The position numbers were made by a program, and so were the translations under genes. Source: Anaerozeibacter quisquiliarum (lineage in GTDB: Bacteria > Bacillota > Clostridia > Christensenellales > Aristaeellaceae). Taken from it: DNA of 64,000 bases. The stretch is taken from NCBI GenBank assembly GCA_051162045.1, contig JBISDI010000021.1, one strand, 5' to 3'. How positions within the stretch are numbered: the first letter of the stretch is position 1; the number at the start of each line of letters is the position of its first letter. The notes below the pieces were generated by a model, which was not told the DNA's origin, did no database searches, and saw nothing but the letters and a program-made list of their open reading frames with translations. Shown one piece after another: positions 53,869 to 63,571 of this stretch.

Positions 53869-55671
53869 ATGTTAGAGAAGAAAAAGAAAAATGCGGAAGT
53901 CCTGATCGGTATCCTCGCGATCATCCTTTTGCCTCTGGCGACGAAAAACAGCAATTACTTTCTGCACATCCTTTTCCTCGTCGCCATCAAGGCTTATCTC
54001 GCGGTGAGCTGGAACATTATGTCGGGCTTCTCCGGGCAGATGTCTCTGGGGCACAGCGCCTTCGTGGGCGTGGGTGCGTACTTCTCCACCATTCTCTATG
54101 TGCGCGGCGGCCTGAATCCCTGGCTGGCCATGGTGCTGGCCGCGCTGACCGTGGCGCTCATCGGCGTGGCGCTGGGTTTGGCGATATTCCGGCTGCGAAG
54201 CGCGTTCTTCGCGCTGGGTACCATGGCGCTTGTAACCATCGCCCGCCAGCTGATGATTTACTTCAAGGATTTCACCAACGGCTCGCAGGGCTTTTCCTAC
54301 CCCGTGACCAACGACGGGCTGGCCTACATCTATTTCCCGGACAGCAAGCTGGGCTATGTCTACATCGCCCTGACCTTTCTGGTGGTGGCGCTGTTCGCGG
54401 CCTACAAAATCTCCCGATCCAAGCTGGGACTGGATCTGTTCTCCCTGCGCGACGATCACGACGCGGCCAGCAGCCTGGGCGTGGATACGATGGGCGCCAA
54501 GCTCTGGGCCATGGGCATCAGCTGCCTGATGGTGTCCATGGGCGGCTCCCTCTACGCCCACTATTGCCTCTACATCGATCCCTCCACTATTTTCGACGCG
54601 CAGATCGGCATGGACATGGTGACGATGACCATGCTGGGCGGCATCGGCACGCTGTGGGGCCCGGTGATCGGCGCGGTGCTGCTCGTGCCGCTGGATACGC
54701 TGCTGCGGGCGATCCTGGGCGGCGGTTCCTGGGCGGGCGCGGATCTGATTATCTACGGCGCGGCGCTTATCGCGGTGATCCGCTTCTGCCCGATGGGACT
54801 TCTGCCGCTTCTCAAGGCCAAGCTGGGCAAGCGTTTTGGAATCGGGAAACCTGAAGCGTCCGAGCCGGGGAAGCGGGGCGGCGCGAACGCGCAGAAAGAT
54901 GCGGATACGGCGTCAGTCATTCAAGCGCCGCCCCAGACCTTTGACGGGCCGATTCTCAAGGTGGAGAACCTGTGCATGTACTTTGGCGGCCTCAAGGCGG
55001 TGGAAAACGTGAGCTTTGAGGTAAACCCGGGCGAAATTTTCGGCATCATCGGGCCAAACGGCGCGGGCAAGACCACCATATTCAACGCCATTACCGGCTT
55101 TTTCAAGCCCACCGGCGGCGCCGTCTGCTATATGGGGCATCGCCTGAAAAACGGCGTTCGGCCCAATCAGCTGGCCAAGCTGGGTCTGACGAGGACCTTT
55201 CAAAGCGTGAAGCCCTTCTTCCGGATGAATGTGCGCCAGAGCGTTATGGCGGGCGTCATGCTACGAAACCGCGACTTTGATCAAGCCGCCGCCATCGCGG
55301 ATGAGATTCTGGACATCCTGGGCCTTGCCCATCGCGCGGATAAGCTGCCCTCCAATCTTACCGTGGCGGAGCAGAAGCGGTTGGACATGGCGCGGGCGCT
55401 GGCCACCAACCCCCGGCTCTTGATGCTGGACGAGCCGATGGCGGGTCTTACGGACAACGAGGTCAACGAACTGATCGGCATCATACGTTCCCTTGTGGGA
55501 TACGGCATAACGGTCATTGTCATCGAGCACGTCATGCGCGCCGTCATGAACCTGTGCGACCGCGTGATCGTGCTGGATCACGGAGAGATCATCTGCGTGG
55601 GCGCGCCGGGCGAGGTCGTGAAGGACCCGCATGTGATTGAGGTGTATTTGGGGGAGAAGATCGATGACTGA
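53869..55671 (+). CDS. LivM-LivG fusion: permease joined to ABC ATPase
   Basis: A 600-residue protein. Residues ~1-320 are a LivM permease (SLGHSAFVGVGAYFS, GGIGTLWGPVIGA). Residues ~325-360 are a hydrophilic linker. Residues ~363-600 are a LivG ATPase with Walker A at 395-403 (GPNGAGKTT), a signature-like NLTVAEQKRLDMARAL, Walker B LLMLDEPMAGL and the LivG-specific ending. Normally these are separate genes. The reading frame is continuous across the join. It overlaps livF by eight bases. Confidence 0.92.
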   Translation: MLEKKKKNAEVLIGILAIILLPLATKNSNYFLHILFLVAIKAYLAVSWNIMSGFSGQMSLGHSAFVGVGAYFSTILYVRGGLNPWLAMVLAALTVALIGVALGLAIFRLRSAFFALGTMALVTIARQLMIYFKDFTNGSQGFSYPVTNDGLAYIYFPDSKLGYVYIALTFLVVALFAAYKISRSKLGLDLFSLRDDHDAASSLGVDTMGAKLWAMGISCLMVSMGGSLYAHYCLYIDPSTIFDAQIGMDMVTMTMLGGIGTLWGPVIGAVLLVPLDTLLRAILGGGSWAGADLIIYGAALIAVIRFCPMGLLPLLKAKLGKRFGIGKPEASEPGKRGGANAQKDADTASVIQAPPQTFDGPILKVENLCMYFGGLKAVENVSFEVNPGEIFGIIGPNGAGKTTIFNAITGFFKPTGGAVCYMGHRLKNGVRPNQLAKLGLTRTFQSVKPFFRMNVRQSVMAGVMLRNRDFDQAAAIADEILDILGLAHRADKLPSNLTVAEQKRLDMARALATNPRLLMLDEPMAGLTDNEVNELIGIIRSLVGYGITVIVIEHVMRAVMNLCDRVIVLDHGEIICVGAPGEVVKDPHVIEVYLGEKIDD

Positions 55672-56380
55672 GCAAATATTGGAGGTCAAAAACCTCGCCG
55701 TCAAATACGGAGCGCTGACGGTCGTGCGCGACGTGGATTTCGCGGTGGAGCCGGGCGAGATCATGGCCATCATCGGTTCCAACGGAGCGGGGAAAAGCTC
55801 CATCATCAACGCCATTTGCGGCGTGGCGCCCGGCGCTACGGGCAGCATCCGTTTTCTGGGCAAGCCCATCGAGGGCGAGAAGCCCAACAAGCGCGTCGAG
55901 ATGGGGCTTGTGCAGGTACCAGAGGGCCGACTGCTCTTCAGCAGCCTGACGGTGCTAGAAAACCTTCAGGTGGGCGCATGCCTGCCCGAGGCGCGGGCGC
56001 GGATGAACCAGTCCCTGGAGCACGTCTACGAGCTTTTCCCGAGGCTGGCCGAGCGCAAAAAGCAATTCGCGGGGACGCTCAGCGGCGGCGAACAGCAGAT
56101 GGTGGCCATCGGGCGCGCGATGATGAGCTGTCCGAAGATGCTCATCTTCGACGAACCGTCGTGGGGCCTTTCGCCCCGGCTCGTGCTGGACGTGTTTGAG
56201 GCGGTGCGCAAGATCAACCGCGAAGGCGTAACGGTGATTATGGTCGAGCAGCACATTCAACAGTGTCTGCGGGTGGCCCAGCGCGCGATCATCATAGAAA
56301 ACGGGCGAGTTGCCATGGCCGGCGAAAGCGACGCGCTGCTTCACGACGATCACGTTCATCAGGCGTATCTGGGCATGTAA
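55664..56380 (+). CDS. livF: Branched-chain-type ABC ATPase LivF
   Basis: A 238-residue ATPase with Walker A GSNGAGKSSIINA, signature LSGGEQQMVAIGRAM, Walker B MLIFDEPSWGLSPRL and the H-loop VEQHIQQ. ATG 55664 overlaps the fusion gene. It pairs with the LivG half to drive transport. Confidence 0.94.
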   Translation: MTEQILEVKNLAVKYGALTVVRDVDFAVEPGEIMAIIGSNGAGKSSIINAICGVAPGATGSIRFLGKPIEGEKPNKRVEMGLVQVPEGRLLFSSLTVLENLQVGACLPEARARMNQSLEHVYELFPRLAERKKQFAGTLSGGEQQMVAIGRAMMSCPKMLIFDEPSWGLSPRLVLDVFEAVRKINREGVTVIMVEQHIQQCLRVAQRAIIIENGRVAMAGESDALLHDDHVHQAYLGM

Positions 56381-56473
56381 CATCATAGCGGCCTGAGGGA
56401 GCCGGTTTGATCGGCCCCCTACTTAAAGCATGCGTAAAACGACGCAAAGCGATAATGCGAGGAGGATACGGAC

Positions 56474-57325
56474 ATGGGCAGAATCTTTATGCGCGGTGAG
56501 ACAATCGCGCGGCTTCGCGCCACGACCGGGGCGGGCAGCCCCATCGTGGCCGTGGGCGCCAGCAACGGAATCGTGGGGAAGTGCTCGGAGTTTTCTGGCG
56601 CGGATCTGATTGTCTTTGGCACGCTGGGCATGAGCCGGTGGATGGGCTTTCCCACCCGAGTCATCGGAGATTTCAGCGGAAACCTGACCATGGAAATACA
56701 GCGGGATTTGTGGATGGTGGTTCAGAATACGCCTCTGATCGCGGGTCTGGACGCCAACGACATCGAGAGCCTGGATCGGGACCGGCTGCTGGACCGGTTT
56801 GTGCAAAGCGGCGTTTCCGGCGTGTGCAACCTGCCGACCATCCAGTTTTACTGCGACCAGTTCCGCGGCCGCTCCAAAAGCTATCTGCACGGCTTTGAAA
56901 ACGAGTGCGAGCTGATCGCCAAAGGCCGTCAGCGAAACCTTCTGGGCGTTGGCTTTGTGTTCTACCCGGCGGACGCGGAAGCCATGGTGGACGCGGGCGC
57001 GGACGTCATCATTGCCACCTGCGGCCCGACACAGGGCGGCAGCGAGGGCTATCCGCCCATGGACATGGAGACGGCCGCCCTGAAGATCGGCCGCATTGCC
57101 GACGCAGCCAAGGCTAAAAATCCCCAGGTCTTTGTGCTGGGGCATGGCGGGCCCTTCAACACACCCGAATCCACCCGCCTGCTCTATGATCGGACGGGCG
57201 TGGACGGCTATTTCGGCGGATCAAGTATTGAGCGCATTCCGGTGGAGCAAGCGGTGCGCGATGTCGTAAGCCGGTACAAAGCGCCGGTTATGTCCAAATT
57301 GAAAGCCGAGGGCGGCGTAAGGTGA
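56474..57325 (+). CDS. PEP-hydrolase-like TIM barrel, paralogue 1
   Basis: A 283-residue protein of the family annotated as phosphoenolpyruvate hydrolase-like (PF09370-type TIM barrel), the domain that forms the C-terminal half of the plant resistance protein Tm-1. Recognisable pieces are PIVAVGASNGIVGKCSEFSG, AGLDANDIE, SGVSGVCNLPTIQFY and LGHGGPFNTPES. Enzymatic activity is unproven for most members. GGAGG precedes ATG 56474. It is followed by a paralogue and then the Tm-1 N-terminal type protein. Confidence 0.82.
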   Translation: MGRIFMRGETIARLRATTGAGSPIVAVGASNGIVGKCSEFSGADLIVFGTLGMSRWMGFPTRVIGDFSGNLTMEIQRDLWMVVQNTPLIAGLDANDIESLDRDRLLDRFVQSGVSGVCNLPTIQFYCDQFRGRSKSYLHGFENECELIAKGRQRNLLGVGFVFYPADAEAMVDAGADVIIATCGPTQGGSEGYPPMDMETAALKIGRIADAAKAKNPQVFVLGHGGPFNTPESTRLLYDRTGVDGYFGGSSIERIPVEQAVRDVVSRYKAPVMSKLKAEGGVR

Positions 57326-57336
57326 GGGGGAGAAAC

Positions 57337-58167
57337 ATGGGACGCACATTCACACGGCAGGAAATCAAGGAGCGTTTTGAAAACACCATTCGTTCGGATC
57401 GCCCGCTCTTTGGCAGCGGCGCCAGCGCCGGCATCATCGGGCGCAGTGCCGAGGCCGCGGGGGTGGACTTCATTGTGCTGTACAGCACCGGACGCAGCCG
57501 CCTGATGGGTCAGCCCACCCGGCTCATCGGAGAGGCCAATGCCGTTAGCTACCGCATGCACCACGAGTTGTATCAGGTGGTCGAGCATACGCCGCTGTTT
57601 GTGGGCGTGGACGCCAACGATCCGCTGAATTGGGATCACAGGAAGCTCCTGGATCAATTCATGAAGGCGGGCGTATCGGGTGTGTGCCACAATCCGATGA
57701 TCGGCATCTACGGCCCCGAATACGTCAAGCTCCGGGGCAGCATCGGGCACGGCTTTGAACGAGAGCTGGCCTTTACGCGGTTGGCTCACGAAGCCGGACT
57801 GTACAACTTGAATTATGTATGGACGGAGCAGGAGGCCGTTGAGATGGTGGAGGCGGGCAGCGACATGATCATCGCCCACGTCGGCGGCACCGGCGGCGGG
57901 CTGGCGGGCATTCCGCACAGATCGATACAGGAAGCCTGCCAGATCGTCAATCGCCTGATCGCGGCGGCCAAGCGCGCCAATCCCGAAACCGTCTGCCTCG
58001 CCCACGGCGGCCCCTTCAAGGACCCGGAAAGCGCCATGGACATCTATCGCTACACGGACGCGGTGGGCTATATCGGCGCTTCCAGCGTGGAGAGGACGCC
58101 GGTTGAATCCGCCATTTTGAACACAGTTAAAGCGTTTAAGGCGGTGCCTCTGGGGAGGAACGCATGA
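57337..58167 (+). CDS. PEP-hydrolase-like TIM barrel, paralogue 2
   Basis: A 276-residue paralogue of the preceding protein: PLFGSGASAGIIGRSAEAAG, VGVDANDPLNWD, SGVCHNPMIGIYG and LAHGGPFKDPESAM correspond position by position. Duplication followed by divergence suggests a hetero-oligomer or two related substrates. ATG 57337 is chosen over an in-frame GTG at 57322 because GGGGGAG lies between them. Its stop overlaps the next gene by ATGA. Confidence 0.82.
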   Translation: MGRTFTRQEIKERFENTIRSDRPLFGSGASAGIIGRSAEAAGVDFIVLYSTGRSRLMGQPTRLIGEANAVSYRMHHELYQVVEHTPLFVGVDANDPLNWDHRKLLDQFMKAGVSGVCHNPMIGIYGPEYVKLRGSIGHGFERELAFTRLAHEAGLYNLNYVWTEQEAVEMVEAGSDMIIAHVGGTGGGLAGIPHRSIQEACQIVNRLIAAAKRANPETVCLAHGGPFKDPESAMDIYRYTDAVGYIGASSVERTPVESAILNTVKAFKAVPLGRNA

Positions 58168-59375
58168 AAAACATCCTCGTAATCGGCACGTTGGACACCA
58201 AGGGCGAAGAATTTTCGTACCTGAAAGCGCAGATCGAACGGCTGGGTATGCGCGCCACGGTGATGGACCTTGGTATCCTGGGCGCGCCGGCCTTTGCCGG
58301 CGACATCCCCCGCGAGGCGGTCATGACGCGGGCGGGCGTGAGCCTTGCCCGGCTCAGGGACGGAAACGCGCGAGGCGCGGCGATTGAAGCCGCGATTCTG
58401 GGCGGGCAGCGAATCGCCATAGAGCTCTTTGAGAAGGGCGAAATTGACGGCGTGATCGCCATGGGTGGCGGATCGGGCACCTCCATGGGCACGAAAATCA
58501 TGCGCCTGCTGCCCCTGGGCTTTCCCAAATGCCTGGTCACGACCCTATCCAACCTCACGCAGTTCCTTGGAAATTCCGACATCTGCGTGCTGCGCTCGAT
58601 GGTGGATCTGGTGGGGCTCAACAGCCTGACCCGAACCATCATACAGGAAGCCGCCGCCGCGATCACGGGCATGACCGAAAATCGCCCCGATGCGCAGGCG
58701 CTCAAATCCTGCGTGGCCGTCTCCTGCCTCGGCGTGACCACGCCCTGTGTGATGAAGCTGCGCGAAGGGCTCTTGAAGCGGGGCCGCGATGTGGTGGTGC
58801 TCCACTTCTATACCGGCATCGCCGACGATCTGGCGCGGGAGGGACGGCTGGAGGCGATGCTGGACATTACGCCCTGCGAAGTGACCAAGGGCCTGATTTA
58901 TCCCGAAACGGGCGGCATGCCGCGGCGGCTAGAAGCGGTGCGCGAGGCGGGCGTGCCCATCATCACGGCGCCGGGCGCGCTGGATATGCTGCTCAACGCC
59001 ACGCCCTTGGAGAAGGTGCCCCAGGCGCTTGCCGGGCGCCAATACATCGCGCATTCGCCCAATATGACGCTGCTTCAGACAACCGCCCAGGAACGGGCGC
59101 GCATGGGTGCGTACATCGCCGGGGATCTTTGCCGGGCGAAGGGCCCCGCCGTCATCGTCATTCCGGAGGGCGGCTTTTCCATGTGGGACGCGCCGGGCAA
59201 GGCGTTTTACGACCCGGACGGCATCCGGGCCTTCACCCAAAGCGCCGAGGCGGAGGCCGGCGGGCGTCTGCGGCTCAGGCGCAGTCCCGGGAACATCAAC
59301 GACGACCGGTTCGCGCAGGACGTGCTGCGCGTGTTCGACGAAATCATGGACGAAAAAATGGAGGGAAATGTATGA
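58164..59375 (+). CDS. Tm-1-like ATP-binding protein (UPF0261)
   Basis: A 403-residue protein matching the N-terminal half of Tm-1: ILVIGTLDTKGEEFSYLKA, VIAMGGGSGTSMGTKIM, CLVTTLSNLTQFLG and IAHSPNMTLLQT. In tomato Tm-1 this domain is fused to a TIM barrel like the two preceding proteins. Here the parts are separate but adjacent and translationally coupled. It probably binds ATP and acts with the TIM barrels on an unknown substrate. Confidence 0.87.
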   Translation: MKNILVIGTLDTKGEEFSYLKAQIERLGMRATVMDLGILGAPAFAGDIPREAVMTRAGVSLARLRDGNARGAAIEAAILGGQRIAIELFEKGEIDGVIAMGGGSGTSMGTKIMRLLPLGFPKCLVTTLSNLTQFLGNSDICVLRSMVDLVGLNSLTRTIIQEAAAAITGMTENRPDAQALKSCVAVSCLGVTTPCVMKLREGLLKRGRDVVVLHFYTGIADDLAREGRLEAMLDITPCEVTKGLIYPETGGMPRRLEAVREAGVPIITAPGALDMLLNATPLEKVPQALAGRQYIAHSPNMTLLQTTAQERARMGAYIAGDLCRAKGPAVIVIPEGGFSMWDAPGKAFYDPDGIRAFTQSAEAEAGGRLRLRRSPGNINDDRFAQDVLRVFDEIMDEKMEGNV

Positions 59376-60301
59376 ACCGCATCCGCCGGATTCTCATCAC
59401 AGGCGGCAGTGGAAGCATCGGGGGCCGCTTGGCGCGGCGCTTGACGCAGCAGGGATACCATGTCCGGGTGGCGGATCAGGTTCCGCCCCAGACGGAAGTC
59501 GCGGAGTTTATGCAGGCGGACATATTGAGGCAGGAGGACATGGAGCAGGCCACGCGCGATATGGACATGGTCATCCATCTGGCGGCCATTCCCGTGGAGA
59601 ACGGCGACAGCCGGAAGATTTTCCATGTAAACCTCGAAGGGACGTTCAACGTGCTGGACGCGGCGGCGAAGAACGACGTGAAGCGATTTGTCTTTGCCAG
59701 CAGCGTCGTGGTGTACGCGCTGCTTAAGCCCAGCAAGCCCTTTGCGCCCGCGTACTTCCCCGTGGATGAGGAAATGCCGCTGATTCCCGATCGCAATTAC
59801 AGCGTGGGCAAGACGGCAGCGGAGGCTTACATGAAGGCCTACGCAAGACTCTACGACATGGACGCCATCGCGCTGCGCCTGGCCACCGTCATGGCCCCGA
59901 AAAAGGGCGGAAAATGGTCGTGGTACGATGTGGTTGCGGACATCGACAACCCCGAGGTCAAGTTCGGCAACCTCTCCATGCGCGATTTCATGTGGCAATA
60001 CGTGCATGTGGAGGATGCAGTGCAGGCTTTTGAGAAGGTGGTGGCGTATGCTGGCGCGCAGTCGGGTTTTGGCTTTGAGGCATTCAACATCGGCGCGGAG
60101 GACTGCATGTGCGGCCTGCCTACGCTGGAGCTGATCAGGCGCTATTTCCCGGACGTTCCCTTGCTCAAGGCGCCCGCCCGCTACGCGGAGAACCCCAACG
60201 CCGCACTGTACGGCATTGATAAGGCCAAACGCATGCTGGGCTACCGGCCCGAATACACCTGGCGCGTATTGCTGGAAGAGGACGAAGCGGGCAGGGGATG
60301 A
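59372..60301 (+). CDS. NAD-dependent epimerase/dehydratase family protein
   Basis: A 309-residue extended short-chain dehydrogenase. NAD loop LITGGSGSIGGRLARRL, aspartate in VADQVPP, HLAAIPVENGD, catalytic serine in FASSVVVY, and YSVGK holding Tyr and Lys. It resembles nucleotide-sugar epimerases and uronate dehydrogenases. It overlaps the Tm-1-like gene and the MFS gene by four bases each. The substrate is unknown. Confidence 0.87.
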   Translation: MNRIRRILITGGSGSIGGRLARRLTQQGYHVRVADQVPPQTEVAEFMQADILRQEDMEQATRDMDMVIHLAAIPVENGDSRKIFHVNLEGTFNVLDAAAKNDVKRFVFASSVVVYALLKPSKPFAPAYFPVDEEMPLIPDRNYSVGKTAAEAYMKAYARLYDMDAIALRLATVMAPKKGGKWSWYDVVADIDNPEVKFGNLSMRDFMWQYVHVEDAVQAFEKVVAYAGAQSGFGFEAFNIGAEDCMCGLPTLELIRRYFPDVPLLKAPARYAENPNAALYGIDKAKRMLGYRPEYTWRVLLEEDEAGRG

Positions 60302-61551
60302 GAAGCGTGAAGATGAGGGAGATGGCCGGAAGTACCGGCCCGGCCGTCCGGGAACTGTGGCGCGCACACCGCTACACGGCGCTTGCCTTCCTGTGCTGCC
60401 TGCTGCAATTGTCGGCAATCATGACGATGAAGACCACGCTGGCGCTGTTCATCGGAGAAATCGGCGGCTCAACGCTGGCGGCGGGCATGCTCCTGGCCAT
60501 TATGGTGGCGTGCAGCGTGGCGGTCAAGCCCGTCGTCGGGGCGATGCTGGATAAAAGCGGCGCCAAGCCGATGATGGCGCTGGTGGCGTCCGCGTGTCTG
60601 GTCGCCGTGCTTAGCCATCTTTTCGCCCTGTGGCTCGGCTCGATTCCGTTGGCGCTGGCGGGGGCGGTGCTCGCGGGCATCGCGTATTCAACTCTGTCAG
60701 TGACGGAGATTCCGCTCTTTACCGGTCAGGCGCAGCGCCCCGCGCAGGTCAAGTACATGATCAATCTGGTGGGCTTCAACACCGTGATATGCACCGCCAT
60801 CGCGCCGACGTTTTCTCAGGCGGTGATCGGGCGCTGGGGCTTTGCCGCGCTATATGCCTCTCTGATCGCGGTGTGCGCGCTGGGCTTTGCGCTTTTCGTC
60901 CGCGTGTACGGGCGATTGCGCGGGGGCGCGAAATCGCCCGGCGCGAGGGATGCGCCCGTGCCGCTCGCGCGCCGCCTCGCGCCGCTCGGGGACAAGCGCT
61001 TTTTGCTGCTTTTCGTCTCCTACCTGACATGGGGCGTGAGCAATGGCGCGATGCTCTCCTTTTTGCTCCCCTATGGCGCGTCTGTGGGCGTGAGCAACTG
61101 CTCGGTCTATTTTACCCTCTACTCCGCCGTCAACATCCTTTTCAGATGGTTTGTGCCCGCGTGTATGAACCGGTTTGGCGGCAGACGGATTCTGCTCTTT
61201 GCCTATCTCTGCCTGACGCTTGGTTCGATCCTCCTGGGGCGGCTTCATACGGCGACCGACCTGATCGCGCCGGCCATCCTCGCGGGTCTGGGCACATCGG
61301 CCATTTACACGCCCATTGTCAGCGAAGTGATGGACTGCCTGCCCGGCAACGTCCGCATGGGCGGATTGGGTATCTTTCTGGTTTCCTTTGAAATTGGACA
61401 GGCCGTTGCCTCGGCGCTCATCGGGCTGTGCGCTTCCCGGATGAGCTACTCGCAGATGTTTGTCCTCATCGGATTGATTCAGGGGCTGGGCATATTCACG
61501 GTATTTGCCGGCACCCGGCGACACGTCGAAAGGAGCATGACACACACATGA
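60298..61551 (+). CDS. Major facilitator superfamily transporter
   Basis: A 417-residue carrier with about twelve helices. The A-motif-like GAMLDKSGAKPMM lies after helix 2 and GRLRGGAKSPGARD in the central cytoplasmic loop. The repeated motif NRFGGRRIL marks the second half. With a Liv-type importer in the same operon, this may export a product or take up a second substrate. It overlaps its neighbours by four bases on each side. Confidence 0.88.
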   Translation: MRSVKMREMAGSTGPAVRELWRAHRYTALAFLCCLLQLSAIMTMKTTLALFIGEIGGSTLAAGMLLAIMVACSVAVKPVVGAMLDKSGAKPMMALVASACLVAVLSHLFALWLGSIPLALAGAVLAGIAYSTLSVTEIPLFTGQAQRPAQVKYMINLVGFNTVICTAIAPTFSQAVIGRWGFAALYASLIAVCALGFALFVRVYGRLRGGAKSPGARDAPVPLARRLAPLGDKRFLLLFVSYLTWGVSNGAMLSFLLPYGASVGVSNCSVYFTLYSAVNILFRWFVPACMNRFGGRRILLFAYLCLTLGSILLGRLHTATDLIAPAILAGLGTSAIYTPIVSEVMDCLPGNVRMGGLGIFLVSFEIGQAVASALIGLCASRMSYSQMFVLIGLIQGLGIFTVFAGTRRHVERSMTHT

Positions 61552-63551
61552 AGTACGAACACCTCTTTACGCCCATCACCATCGGCAAGACGTTCATCAA
61601 GAACAGAATCGCGCTGGCCCCGGTGAACAATTCCTCGCAGATGCGAAACGACACGGGCTCCGTGACGGAAACGATGATCGACTACTTTACCGAGATCGCC
61701 CGGGGCGGGACGGGCCTGATTGTCACGGGCGTGTTCAAGTGCGAAAACGAAATCGAGCGCTGCTACAACGAAAAGCAGAAAATCTACGGCTGGTGCTATT
61801 TCAACCACCATTCCCTCCGGGAGATGAGCGAGCTGGTATCTCGCGTGCACGCCTACGGCGCGAAGATTTTCATCCAGCTCTCCGCCGGGCCGGGCCGGGT
61901 GACGCCGGGTCATATCATCGATTCGGGCGTAACCCCGGTATCCGCCTCGCCCAATTTGTGCTATTACAAGCGAGACGTCACCTGCCGGGCACTGGAGACG
62001 CGGGAGGTTGAGAAAATCGTCGCGGCCTTTGGCGAGACGGCGGCACTGTGCAAGCAGGTGGGAATCGACGGCATTGAGGTGCACGGGCACGAGGGGTACC
62101 TCATCGACCAGTTCACAACCGCGCTGTGGAACCGGCGCACCGACAAATATGGCGGCGACCTCCGCGCCCGCTGCACATTCCCCATCGAGATTCTGCAGGC
62201 GATCAAGCGCGCCTGCGGAAAGGACTACACCGTTACGTACCGGACGGGCGCGAAGCATTTTATCGGCGCGCCCTTCAAGAGCGCGCTGCACCCTGGCATG
62301 GCGGAGATGGGCCGGGAGCCGGAGGAAGCCGTTGAAATGTGCAAAATCCTCGAGGACGCGGGCTACGACGGCTTTTCTCTGGACACCGGCTGCTACGAGG
62401 GCACCTATTGGGCGCATCCGCCGTATTATCAGCCCCACGGCTGCGCGGTGGACATTACCGCCCGCGTCAAGCGCGCGCTGAAGGTGCCGGTGATGGTGGC
62501 CGGCAGGATGGGCATTCCCGATCTGGCCGAGGCCGCCATCGCGCAGGGCAAGACGGACATGGTGGCGCTGGGCCGCGATCTGCTGGCCGACCCGTACTGG
62601 CCCAACAAGGCGCAAACGGGACAGATCGAGGAGATTCGACCCTGCCTGGGCTGTCACGAGGGCTGCATGGTACGCGCCTTCGCCGGCATGCGCCTGAGCT
62701 GCTCGGTGAACCCTTCCTGCAGTAAGGAGGGCATCTCCCGCATCACGCCAACGCCCGAGAAAAAGAAGATTCTCGTGGCGGGCGGCGGCGTGGCGGGCAT
62801 GGAGTTCGCGCGGGTGGCCACCCTGCGCGGCCACGACGTGACGCTGTATGAAAAGACGGACAGGCTGGCGGGGCATCTCAACGAGGCTGCGGTGCCTGAT
62901 TTTAAGGACGACATCAAGCGGCTGATCGCGTGGTATTTGCGCCAGATGGACAACGCGCATGTGTCAATCCGCATGAATACCGAGGTGGACGCGGCGCTGA
63001 TCGAACGGGAAAACCCCGACGTGGTGGTGGTGGCCGCAGGCTCGGCCTACCGTTATTCGCCCATCGCCGGGGCGGACGAGGGAAAGACCGTCACTTGCTG
63101 TGCGCTGCTCAGAGGCGAGGCGCAGGCCGGGAAGCGCGTCGTGGTCGTCGGCGGCGGTCTGGAAGGCGTGGAAACCGCGCTTTGGCTGGCGCAGGCGGGT
63201 CACGAGGTGACGATTGTCGAGATGGAGAAGGGCATTGCCACCAGAGGCATGATGAGCTCGCAGAAAGAAATGATTATCGATCTGCTGCGCGAGCACAACG
63301 TCGGGATTATGGGGGAGAGCAAACTGCACGCCGTGACGGACGAGGGCGCACTGGTGGTCAACCCCGCCAGAGACGTGGTGGCGCTTCCCTGCGACACGGT
63401 GGTGCTGGCCACGGGTATGACGTCCAACAGCGGCCTGTACGACGAGCTCATCGCAAAGCGCCCGATGGTTTACAGCATCGGCGATTGCAAGCAGCCCCGC
63501 AAGATTCACGACGCGATCTTTGAGGGCTGGTATTTGGGCATGAACATCTGA
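61548..63551 (+). CDS. NADH:flavin oxidoreductase (2,4-dienoyl-CoA/enoate reductase type)
   Basis: A 667-residue three-domain flavoprotein. Residues ~1-360 form an Old-Yellow-Enzyme FMN barrel (IALAPVNNSSQMRND, HGHEGYLIDQF, the NRRTDKYGG loop). The [4Fe-4S] ligands are C366, C369, C373 and C385 with the exact CX2CX3CX11C spacing. A FAD/NADH domain has nucleotide loops at ~412 (GGGVAGME) and ~535 (GGGLEG). Such enzymes reduce alpha,beta-unsaturated acids or esters, or demethylate amines. AAAGGAG is upstream. Confidence 0.92.
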   Translation: MKYEHLFTPITIGKTFIKNRIALAPVNNSSQMRNDTGSVTETMIDYFTEIARGGTGLIVTGVFKCENEIERCYNEKQKIYGWCYFNHHSLREMSELVSRVHAYGAKIFIQLSAGPGRVTPGHIIDSGVTPVSASPNLCYYKRDVTCRALETREVEKIVAAFGETAALCKQVGIDGIEVHGHEGYLIDQFTTALWNRRTDKYGGDLRARCTFPIEILQAIKRACGKDYTVTYRTGAKHFIGAPFKSALHPGMAEMGREPEEAVEMCKILEDAGYDGFSLDTGCYEGTYWAHPPYYQPHGCAVDITARVKRALKVPVMVAGRMGIPDLAEAAIAQGKTDMVALGRDLLADPYWPNKAQTGQIEEIRPCLGCHEGCMVRAFAGMRLSCSVNPSCSKEGISRITPTPEKKKILVAGGGVAGMEFARVATLRGHDVTLYEKTDRLAGHLNEAAVPDFKDDIKRLIAWYLRQMDNAHVSIRMNTEVDAALIERENPDVVVVAAGSAYRYSPIAGADEGKTVTCCALLRGEAQAGKRVVVVGGGLEGVETALWLAQAGHEVTIVEMEKGIATRGMMSSQKEMIIDLLREHNVGIMGESKLHAVTDEGALVVNPARDVVALPCDTVVLATGMTSNSGLYDELIAKRPMVYSIGDCKQPRKIHDAIFEGWYLGMNI

Positions 63552-63571
63552 GGCGAAAGAGGGAGACGGCT

